47,613 nt of DNA, taken from positions 1 through 47,613 of the forward strand of contig DWXK01000079.1 in NCBI GenBank assembly GCA_019119205.1. Reading direction: 5' to 3'. A program made the translations under genes and the position numbers. Every line of letters begins with the position of its first letter. Position 1 is the stretch's first letter. Source of the DNA: Candidatus Mediterraneibacter intestinavium (lineage in GTDB: Bacteria > Bacillota > Clostridia > Lachnospirales > Lachnospiraceae). This document shows, piece after piece, positions 16,831-23,665 of this stretch. The notes beneath the pieces were generated by a model. That model was not told the DNA's origin. It searched no databases and saw nothing but the letters and a program-made list of their open reading frames with translations.

Positions 16831-18847
16831 ACTGATCCTTCGCAATGTAAGAAAAAATATGCGGGATCATCTGATCTATTTCCTGACTCTGATGATCTCT
16901 GTCAGCATGTTCTACGCCTTTAATTCCCTCTCAGATCAGACGGCGTTCTCAGACCTCAGCGCCACAAAAGTTCTGCTCTACGAACAGCTGGACCGTCTGA
17001 TGGGCCTGCTGTCCGTGGTGATCGCAGTGGTCCTCGCTTTTCTGATCGTATACGCTGACCGTTTTCTCCTGAGACGGCGCAAGAAAGAACTGGGGATATA
17101 CATGATGTCCGGCATGAAAAAAGGGCGTATCTCCCGCCTCTTCGCCGCAGAAACACTCTGCGTCGGCCTGTTCTCGCTCGCCGCCGGGCTGATCCTCGGC
17201 CTTTTCCTGTCTCAGGGAGTCTCTATGCTGTCCATCCGGCTGTTTGCGGCGGATCTTTCTGATTACCGTTTCGTCCTGTCCGGAGAGGCTCTAAGACAGA
17301 CTGCGCTCTGCTTTGCAGTCATCTTTTTCCTCGTGATGATTTTTAATGTCCGCACCGTTTCCTCCGTGAAGCTGATCGATCTTCTGTCCGCGGAAAGGAA
17401 GAGTGAAACATCAGAGAAGTGGAACAAGCCATTCATGGTCATCTTGTTTCTGCTCTCCCTTACATCGCTCTCCATTTCCTGCGCCATGTTTCTGAAAAAC
17501 GGGATCCTGCCCTCGAGAGAGGACCTGGATTTCCAGACCGCCAGTGTTCTTCTGGTCATCGGGCTCCTCCTGTTTTTCTACTCTGTCGCCAACGTGATCC
17601 TTCGCGCGTTACAGACAAACAGAAGCTTTTATCTGAGAGGGCTGAACACATTCCTTGTCCGGCAGATCTCCGGAAAGATCCGCACAGACCACCTGATCCT
17701 GAGTATCATCTGCGGGCTTCTCACAGTCACGATCTGCGCCCTGTCCGTGGGGACAGCCACCGCCCTCGCCATGAATGAGCTGGCGCAGGCCTCCGCCCCT
17801 TACGATCTGAATGTCCTGTCCCAGGTGGACATAGACGGGGACACGGACATCGCAGGTTATCTCCGCACACAGGGTATCGAGATCGATGATCATGCAGAAC
17901 AGGCATCCCAGATCAGCATCCGACAGGCTGACCTGACCTATGGCGAACTGTTCGAAGGACAGGATCTGAACCTGTGGGAGATTGACCGCCCGGTCCCCTC
18001 TTCCCCTGTATTCGCCCTCTCCCTCTCCGACTTTAACCGCGCGCTGTCCATGCAGGGAAAAGAGCCTTACCATCTGAAAGGGAATGAATTCCTGCTGAAC
18101 TGCAATTACGAGGGGACCATGGAATATGTGAAGACAGCGCTGGAGCGCTGCCCTTCCCTGACTATAGCCGGAGTTGAACTGAAACGTGCTTCCGATACCG
18201 TGCTCACAGAGACCTGGTACATGACCTCTGTGGGAAATAATGACCGGGGAACACTGATTCTCCCGGACCATATCGCAGAGAAACTTGTCAAAGAGATGAA
18301 CGTGCTGCTGGTACAGTACAAAGACGGCGCGGATTCCGCCGGGCTCCTGGAAAAACTGCTCCCGATCGGGCTGGACGACACCCACGGATACCGGTACGCA
18401 GAGAAAGAGATGATGTACGACGCCTATTTCGGCTCCAATGCACTGATCGTGTTCCTGTGCCTTTATCTGGGCGTCACATTCCTGCTGATCTGCGCTGCTC
18501 TCCTGGCCCTCAAACAGCTCACAGAGACCGCAGACAGCATCCGCCGCTTCCGCCTGCTCCAGAAACTGGGCGCCTCCCGCCGTCAGATCAGCCGTACTCT
18601 GTTCTGGCAGACCGCGGTATTCTTCCTGGCGCCGCTTGCTCTGGCTGGTATCCTGTCGTCCGTTTTCCTTCGCAAGGCAATGGAGACGGTAGAAGAATTT
18701 ATGAACATGCACATTTCCACAAATGTGCTCTTCGCCGCCGTTCTGTTTCTCATCATATACGGAGTATATTTTCTTGCCACATACCTGTCCTGCAGAAGGA
18801 TCGTCCTGGAACAGAGAAAAGATCCACAGAAAAAATATCCTTCTTGA
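16817..18847 (+). CDS. BceB-type FtsX-family permease
   Basis: A 676-residue membrane protein with the BceB plan: an N-terminal helix (about 20-35), FtsX-like helices up to about 310, a large hydrophilic domain (about 320-535) before the last helices, and a C-terminal helix group ending near 665. That external domain is where peptide antibiotic and sensor kinase contacts are made in this family. The start was set at ATG 16817, with GGAGG 8 nt upstream; the GTG at 16808 sits directly on that ribosome site. Translation is coupled to the ATPase gene. A BceRS-like two-component pair is missing nearby, so regulation must come from elsewhere. Confidence 0.87.
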   Translation: MTSCKLILRNVRKNMRDHLIYFLTLMISVSMFYAFNSLSDQTAFSDLSATKVLLYEQLDRLMGLLSVVIAVVLAFLIVYADRFLLRRRKKELGIYMMSGMKKGRISRLFAAETLCVGLFSLAAGLILGLFLSQGVSMLSIRLFAADLSDYRFVLSGEALRQTALCFAVIFFLVMIFNVRTVSSVKLIDLLSAERKSETSEKWNKPFMVILFLLSLTSLSISCAMFLKNGILPSREDLDFQTASVLLVIGLLLFFYSVANVILRALQTNRSFYLRGLNTFLVRQISGKIRTDHLILSIICGLLTVTICALSVGTATALAMNELAQASAPYDLNVLSQVDIDGDTDIAGYLRTQGIEIDDHAEQASQISIRQADLTYGELFEGQDLNLWEIDRPVPSSPVFALSLSDFNRALSMQGKEPYHLKGNEFLLNCNYEGTMEYVKTALERCPSLTIAGVELKRASDTVLTETWYMTSVGNNDRGTLILPDHIAEKLVKEMNVLLVQYKDGADSAGLLEKLLPIGLDDTHGYRYAEKEMMYDAYFGSNALIVFLCLYLGVTFLLICAALLALKQLTETADSIRRFRLLQKLGASRRQISRTLFWQTAVFFLAPLALAGILSSVFLRKAMETVEEFMNMHISTNVLFAAVLFLIIYGVYFLATYLSCRRIVLEQRKDPQKKYPS

Positions 18848-18872
18848 CTTTTCTTCTCTATTCTGCTATCCT
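18844..18872 (+). promoter_or_regulatory. Promoter of the ABC-F leader
   Basis: TTGACT (18844-18849), 17 nt and TATCCT (18867-18872) with an upstream TG give a good extended -10 promoter. The -35 box overlaps the stop codon of the bceB-like gene. Transcription would start near 18879, about 490 nt before the ABC-F start codon. Confidence 0.7.
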
Positions 18873-18919
18873 GTCCGCAGAGTAAAAGGATATATTCCTG
18901 TAAGATTGGAGTTGAAAAG

Positions 18920-18940
18920 ATGATCATTATTTCCTGCTAG
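18920..18940 (+). CDS. Leader peptide MIIISC upstream of the ABC-F gene
   Basis: A six-codon ORF (ATG, three Ile codons, Ser, Cys, TAG) begins about 40 nt after the predicted transcription start and has GGAG 8 nt upstream. Antibiotic-inducible ABC-F genes in Firmicutes commonly have such short ORFs; drug-stalled ribosomes on them change leader folding. The peptide sequence itself is not recognised. Confidence 0.5.
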   Translation: MIIISC

Positions 18941-18951
18941 TCACATCACAG

Positions 18952-19129
18952 CATGACAGTATCATAGAGGATTCCCCACGGACCGAAGGCGCTTTGGTAT
19001 CATCAGTATCAAATACCGGATGATGCCTGATGTCCTGATATCTTGTCATGCCCCGCAGGAAAGTTTTCATCTTTTCCCTCTTTATATAGCAGTGAGATCT
19101 GCGCTGCCGCGTTTTGCCGGCAGCGGATC
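18952..19129 (+). promoter_or_regulatory. Structured leader RNA of the ABC-F gene
   Basis: Right after the leader peptide, CATGACA (18952-18958) and GTATC can pair with GATATC (19037-19042) and TGTCATG (19044-19050), enclosing a smaller GGTATCATC/GATGATGCC stem. A second hairpin, CGCTGCCG/CGGCAGCG with flanking GATC pairs, covers 19097-19129. These elements lie between the peptide and the terminator, where alternative folds could decide read-through. Pairing was found by eye only. Confidence 0.5.
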
Positions 19130-19147
19130 CGTAATGTGTCAGATAAG

Positions 19148-19184
19148 AGGACCGCAGAGAGAACTTTTCTGCGGTCCTGTTTTT
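19148..19184 (+). terminator. Intrinsic terminator (attenuator) in the ABC-F leader
   Basis: AGGACCGCAGA (19148-19158) pairs perfectly with TCTGCGGTCCT (19168-19178) and is followed by GTTTTTG. It lies about 190 bp before the ABC-F start codon and after the leader peptide, so it is placed to be an attenuator rather than the end of the bceAB transcript alone. Confidence 0.85.
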
Positions 19185-19187
19185 GTG

Positions 19188-19330
19188 CGATAAGCCCGGA
19201 GGACGGCCGACGTGCCTGTACGGGCGGGCATCCGACGGGCAGCGGCGCTGAACGTCCGGTGGACGTTCGCTTAGCGCCGACCAGAACGGAGGCCATCGAG
19301 CGGCAATGCCGCGAGATGAGCGAGGTATCG
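19188..19330. repeat. GC-rich block of nested hairpins, REP-like
   Basis: Between the attenuator and the ABC-F ribosome site lies a clearly GC-richer block. It has GGCGCT(19244)...AGCGCC(19273) enclosing GAACGTCC/GGACGTTC around a 3-nt loop. A second near-palindrome at 19294-19318 is built on GCGGC-AAT-GCCGC with CATC/GATG ends. Composition and palindromes suggest a dispersed palindromic element inserted in the leader. No second copy is in the window. Confidence 0.4.
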
Positions 19331-19371
19331 CGGTGATCAGAAACTGTTTTACAGATTGGAGGGATAGCATC

Positions 19372-20853
19372 ATGTCGATCATACAGATAAACAATTTAAG
19401 CTTTACTTACGAGGGCAGTTTTGACCCTGTCTTTGAACAGGTCTCGTTCCAGATCGATACCGACTGGAAACTGGGATTTATCGGCAGGAACGGCAAGGGC
19501 AAGACCACGTTTCTGAAACTGCTCATGGGCAGATATGAATACACCGGTTCCATCACAGCATCCGTGGAATTTGAATACTTTCCTTTCCCGGTGGAAGACC
19601 ACTCCCGGATGACGCTGGAGATCCTGGAAGAGATCAACCCGGTCATGGAACAATGGGAACTGATCCGGGAACTGAACCTGCTGGATACGGACGCCGAGAT
19701 ACTCTACCGCCCCTTCTCCAGCTTAAGCTTCGGAGAACAGACGAAGGCGCTCCTCGCCGCGCTGTTTTTAAAGGAGCACGCCTTTCTCCTGATCGATGAA
19801 CCCACAAACCATCTGGATGGGGCCGCCAGGGAGAAAGTCGCTGACTATCTTTCTCTCAAGAAAGGCTTTATCCTCGTATCCCACGACAGGGATTTCCTGG
19901 ACCGTTGTGCGGATCATGTCCTTGTGCTGAACAGGCAGAGCATTGAAGTGCGAAAAGGGAACTTTTCTTCCTGGTATGCCGACAAGACTGCAAGGGATAA
20001 CATGGAACTGCGCCAGAACGAACATCTGAAAAAAGATATCCGAAAACTCCGGGAATCCGCCCGGCAGGCAGCCCGCTGGTCGGATAAAGTCGAGGGGACG
20101 AAGATCGGTTCCCGCGTAGCCGGGCTCAAACCGGACAGGGGACACATCGGCCATCAGGCGGCAAAGATGATGAAGCGCGCCAAAAATCTTGAAAACAGAA
20201 AAGAGTCCGCTATCCGTGAAAAAGAAGGGCTCTTAAAAGATGTGGAGACTCTGGACAGCCTGAAGCTCAACGTGCTGGACCATCACAGCCGCCGTCTGGT
20301 CACCCTGACGGATGTGGGGATTCAATACGGGGGATTCAATCCCCTGCTGGAGCATTTCGATCTGGAGATCTGCCGGGGTGACCGCATTGCTCTGTCCGGG
20401 AAAAACGGCTGCGGCAAGAGCAGCCTGATGAAGCTGATCCTGGGCGAAGACATCCCGCACACCGGGGAGGTGTGGACCGCCGGGGGCTTACGCATCTCCT
20501 ACATTTCACAGGATACGTCTTACCTGAAAGGGACGCTCTCTGACCTTGCCTTGAGATACGGCATAGACAGTTCCCTGCTCCTCGCTGTCCTGCGGAAACT
20601 GGGTCTGGAGCGTGTGCAGTTCGAGAAACGGATCGAGGATTACAGCGAGGGCCAGAAGAAAAAAGTCCTCCTCGCGAAATCCCTGTGCGAACCTGCTCAC
20701 CTGTTCCTGTGGGATGAACCGCTGAACTTTATCGATATCTTCTCACGGATGCAGCTGGAAGAACTGCTGATGACGTGTCAGCCTTCCATGCTCTTTGTGG
20801 AGCATGACAGGGCGTTCCGGGAAAAGGTGGCGACGAGGATCGTTCCTCTCTGA
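19372..20853 (+). CDS. Lsa-family ABC-F ribosomal protection protein
   Basis: A 493-residue twin-ATPase without membrane segments. Domain 1 has Walker A GRNGKGKTT (about 39-47), a signature SSLSFGEQTK and LLIDEPTNHLD. Domain 2 has GKNGCGKSS, YSEGQKKKV and LFLWDEPLNFID, so both catalytic glutamates remain. The charged linker between them (about 195-300) would reach the peptidyl-transferase centre from the E site. Length and segments such as WELIRELNLLD and RPFSSLS match the Lsa group, known for lincosamide, streptogramin A and pleuromutilin resistance. GGAGGG lies 8 nt before the ATG at 19372. The upstream attenuator fits drug induction. The actual resistance spectrum is inferred. Confidence 0.85.
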   Translation: MSIIQINNLSFTYEGSFDPVFEQVSFQIDTDWKLGFIGRNGKGKTTFLKLLMGRYEYTGSITASVEFEYFPFPVEDHSRMTLEILEEINPVMEQWELIRELNLLDTDAEILYRPFSSLSFGEQTKALLAALFLKEHAFLLIDEPTNHLDGAAREKVADYLSLKKGFILVSHDRDFLDRCADHVLVLNRQSIEVRKGNFSSWYADKTARDNMELRQNEHLKKDIRKLRESARQAARWSDKVEGTKIGSRVAGLKPDRGHIGHQAAKMMKRAKNLENRKESAIREKEGLLKDVETLDSLKLNVLDHHSRRLVTLTDVGIQYGGFNPLLEHFDLEICRGDRIALSGKNGCGKSSLMKLILGEDIPHTGEVWTAGGLRISYISQDTSYLKGTLSDLALRYGIDSSLLLAVLRKLGLERVQFEKRIEDYSEGQKKKVLLAKSLCEPAHLFLWDEPLNFIDIFSRMQLEELLMTCQPSMLFVEHDRAFREKVATRIVPL

Positions 20854-20900
20854 AATGTACAAAGGCACACTTCGGGATCGTAAGCGCTTGCCAGGTTGAT

Positions 20901-20949
20901 CGAGAAGAAAAGGGAGACGTCAGAATCTTTCTGCTCCTGACACCTCCCT
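20901..20949 (-). terminator. Terminator of the GH1-GH2-isomerase-GH43 unit
   Basis: AGGGAG and GTCAG (20911-20922) pair with CTGAC and CTCCCT (20936-20949) with a 2-nt internal mismatch. On the minus strand the stem is followed by TTTTCTTCT. It lies 54 bp past the GH43-like stop codon, between convergent genes. On the plus strand the U-tract is absent. Confidence 0.65.
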
Positions 20950-21002
20950 CTGTCCGGCGGGATACAATGGCGCGGTCATCTGCGCAGGCGCGCAAATTTC
21001 CT

Positions 21003-22799
21003 CTATCCCAGCCTTTTAACAGTTCCCTCCGTAATCCCCGCCTCATTGAAGGCATCTACTCTCACCCAGTAATCCCTGCCCTTCACCAGGGCGCCGATCC
21101 GCTGGTTTTCCTCAAATGTCATACAACTGTGATACAACTTGCCGGGTTCCTCGCCCCAGAGGATATTATACCCCAGAGCACCCGTCCCCCGGATCACAAC
21201 CTGCATATCCAGATCCCCGTCTCTCTGCGCGGAGAATTCCGGAACGCCCGGCTTCTCTTTTTCCTGCACTCCAAACACACGGAGTCCGGAAATGCACGGT
21301 TTCTGTCCGTAAGGCACTTCCATTCCCGTAAGTCTGAGATACCGGAGTTTTTTTCTTTCCTCCCATACGATCAGGTCGTGGGTCAGGTCTGTCTCTGCCC
21401 CGGACTTATCAACGAGCACTTCATATTCCGCTCCATCCTTTGAGCCTTCCAGGATCCACCGGGTTGCAAGATCCCTCTCTTCAATGTACCGGGCCTGCGT
21501 GGCTGAGCCGCCGATCTTTCCCGGCACCGGAATATCGATCCTGTCGTCTGCAAAATTGATCTGTACTGCATGTACTTCTGAAATCATGCCCAGATCCATG
21601 CACAGCCATTCTTCCCGTTCTGCAGATAACGGACGCCACCAGGTCTGAACATTCTCATCCGCCGCCTTTTCCGGTTCTTTTCCCTCTTCAAAAGAGGAGG
21701 CGCTCATCGCCTTCTTATAACTCAAAAGATACCAGGAAGGGCTGCACCAGGGATCTTTCCGCGCATCTTCCACAGCCATGGGCCAGTCCCCGTATCTCTG
21801 ATTGCAGAACAGCTCTCCATCCTCATCCAGACCCGCGGGCCAGATTCCCACACGGCGCTCAAAGTCGTGGTTCACGCTGATCCGCATGGTAGATGTATGC
21901 CACAGACACCCCTCCGGGTCCTCCATGGTAGAGCCGTGGCCTGCCCCTGGGATGAATCCGCCGGGCTTGTAGGAGAAAGGATTACTTTTTGCCAGGGTAA
22001 AGGGCCCCAGCGGGCTGTCCCCGACATATACTCCGTCTGCGTAAATATTATACTGTGTGCCCGGACATGCGTACTGAAGATAATATTTCCCGGTAAACTT
22101 GTTCATCCATGCCCCTTCTATGTAAGGCTTCCGGCTGAACATTCCCTTTACAAGAGGCTTATATTCATCCGGGAAATCTGCTTCGGTCATGTTCTGCGCC
22201 TTTAAAAAGCCCTGATAACATGCCTCGATCTCCTCCTCAGACCTTGGAACGAGAGTGTGATCCTCACCGGCTCTCTCATAGCCCTTTGTCGAGGCATCGC
22301 CTTCAATGAGAGCGATCCTCTCCCCCAGCGGATGCATGGTCTCCGGATCCAGTTCCACTCCCCAGACCGGGGTCATGTTAGAACATCCCCAGTAAAAATA
22401 AAGCCGTCCGTCCTCATCCAGAAACAGGTTCGGGTCCCAGAAATCAAAGGTTCCCGGGATTTCTTCATAAGGTCCCTCCAGGATATCCTTCGTCCGGTAG
22501 AAACTGCAGTTTTCTCCCCTCTTCGACGCGCAGAAATAAACATAATCTCCCATGACCCTCACATCCGGCGCGTAATCATAGAGAGGCAGACTTTCGGGCA
22601 GGCGGTGGTTTTTCCATACGGCCAGGTCCTCAGAAACCCAGACCCCGAGCGTCATGGACGCAAAGATGTAATACTTTCCTTTAAACCAGATCATGGAAGG
22701 ATCCGCAGCCTCTCTCGCCACTTTGATCCCTTTGTTTCTCTGGTCATCATTAAACTGATACCGGTAATTCACATTGACCGGATTGCAGAAATAGTTCAT
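21003..22799 (-). CDS. GH43-like glycosidase with discoidin and Fn3-like domains
   Basis: A 598-residue enzyme without a signal peptide. The five-bladed propeller fills about residues 1-350, with acidic residues in the expected places: Asp in AADPSMIW, Asp in APDVRVMG and Glu in EGAWMNKF. This suggests an inverting beta-xylosidase, alpha-arabinofuranosidase or galactosidase type activity. About 365-505 looks like an F5/8-type (discoidin) domain (NVQTWWRPLS, LCMDLGMISEVHAVQINFAD), and the end (about 515-598) like fibronectin type III. AGGAGG is 8 nt before the ATG. It is the last gene of the four-gene minus unit. The substrate is not determined by the sequence. Confidence 0.82.
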   Translation of the reverse strand: MNYFCNPVNVNYRYQFNDDQRNKGIKVAREAADPSMIWFKGKYYIFASMTLGVWVSEDLAVWKNHRLPESLPLYDYAPDVRVMGDYVYFCASKRGENCSFYRTKDILEGPYEEIPGTFDFWDPNLFLDEDGRLYFYWGCSNMTPVWGVELDPETMHPLGERIALIEGDASTKGYERAGEDHTLVPRSEEEIEACYQGFLKAQNMTEADFPDEYKPLVKGMFSRKPYIEGAWMNKFTGKYYLQYACPGTQYNIYADGVYVGDSPLGPFTLAKSNPFSYKPGGFIPGAGHGSTMEDPEGCLWHTSTMRISVNHDFERRVGIWPAGLDEDGELFCNQRYGDWPMAVEDARKDPWCSPSWYLLSYKKAMSASSFEEGKEPEKAADENVQTWWRPLSAEREEWLCMDLGMISEVHAVQINFADDRIDIPVPGKIGGSATQARYIEERDLATRWILEGSKDGAEYEVLVDKSGAETDLTHDLIVWEERKKLRYLRLTGMEVPYGQKPCISGLRVFGVQEKEKPGVPEFSAQRDGDLDMQVVIRGTGALGYNILWGEEPGKLYHSCMTFEENQRIGALVKGRDYWVRVDAFNEAGITEGTVKRLG

Positions 22800-22819
22800 C
22801 CGGATTTCCTCCTCTTTTC

Positions 22820-23665
22820 TCAGACATATCTGTTCATAAATTCCGCGCTCAGCTGGAAAGATTTCACCGGAGACTTGTCCGCCCAGTTTTTGTGGCTTTC
22901 CAGCACGACCGCATCCACGCCGTTCTCTTTTGCGATCCTCACCATCTCCGGCAGGTTCATATTCCCGTATCCCAGTTCCATGCTGTCTGACTTCAGGATC
23001 TGACCCGCCGGACCGCTGACTCTTGTTCCCCTGTCGTTGATATGATAAAGCTTCATCCTTGTCCCAAGGCGCTTCATCAGGGGGATAATGTCGACGCCTG
23101 CCTCCGCAGGCCAGTACGAATCGAACTCAAAGTTCGCATAGTTGGGATCAGTCTTTTCCATCAACAGATCATACGCTGTGATCCCGGGGCTCACTTTTCG
23201 GAATTCACAGTTATGGTTGTGATAGAGAAGAGAGATCCCGCCCTCTTTCATCAGCTTTCCGGCCCGGTTAAGCCGTTCCGCCAGATCCAGGACCGCCTCT
23301 TTATCTGAGTAGTCAAATCGGTGCATTCCGGTGATCACCACATAGTTTGTCCCAAAGGACTCCGCCTCCCGGATGACTTCCTCCGGGGTCCTCAGGATCG
23401 TTCCCAGATCCTCGTGGACACTGACCACTTTCAGCCCGGTCTCCCGGATCAGTCTGTTCCAGTCCAGTTTTGCCGTCTTACCGATCGGCATCCCCGCCAG
23501 TGTGGTCAGTACCCTGACAATAGGCGGCATTTTCCGGATCATGAATCCGTTGATCTCAATCCCCTCATATCCGGCTTCCTTCATAAGCCGGATCGTTTCT
23601 CTTGCCTGCTTCTCGGAACCCATCACAGTCCCGAGCTGGATCATCTGTATCGCCTTTACCGGCAT
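22820..23665 (-). CDS. Sugar phosphate isomerase/epimerase (xylose isomerase-like TIM barrel)
   Basis: A 281-residue TIM-barrel protein of the IolE/IolI-like family. A complete metal site can be traced: Glu after HNHNCE (about residue 150), Asp in FEFDSYW (about 185), His in KLYHIND (about 210) and Glu in VVLESHK (about 257). It overlaps the end of the GH2 gene by 10 bp and stops 20 bp before the GH43-like gene, so it belongs to the glycoside operon. It probably rearranges a sugar or oxidised sugar released by the glycosidases. Relatives also act in 3-keto-glycoside or C-glycoside breakdown, but the partner oxidoreductase is not here. Confidence 0.82.
   Translation of the reverse strand: MPVKAIQMIQLGTVMGSEKQARETIRLMKEAGYEGIEINGFMIRKMPPIVRVLTTLAGMPIGKTAKLDWNRLIRETGLKVVSVHEDLGTILRTPEEVIREAESFGTNYVVITGMHRFDYSDKEAVLDLAERLNRAGKLMKEGGISLLYHNHNCEFRKVSPGITAYDLLMEKTDPNYANFEFDSYWPAEAGVDIIPLMKRLGTRMKLYHINDRGTRVSGPAGQILKSDSMELGYGNMNLPEMVRIAKENGVDAVVLESHKNWADKSPVKSFQLSAEFMNRYV

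Noticed and set aside
20878..20894. cre/LacI-like site TCGTAAGCGCTTGCC
   Set aside because: It lies between two converging gene ends with no promoter nearby, so a regulatory role is unlikely.
22820..23665. C-glycoside deglycosidase or 3-keto-glycoside hydrolase subunit
   Set aside because: The TIM-barrel family includes such enzymes, but the needed partner subunit and the Gfo/Idh-type oxidoreductase are not in the locus. The general isomerase/epimerase call is kept.
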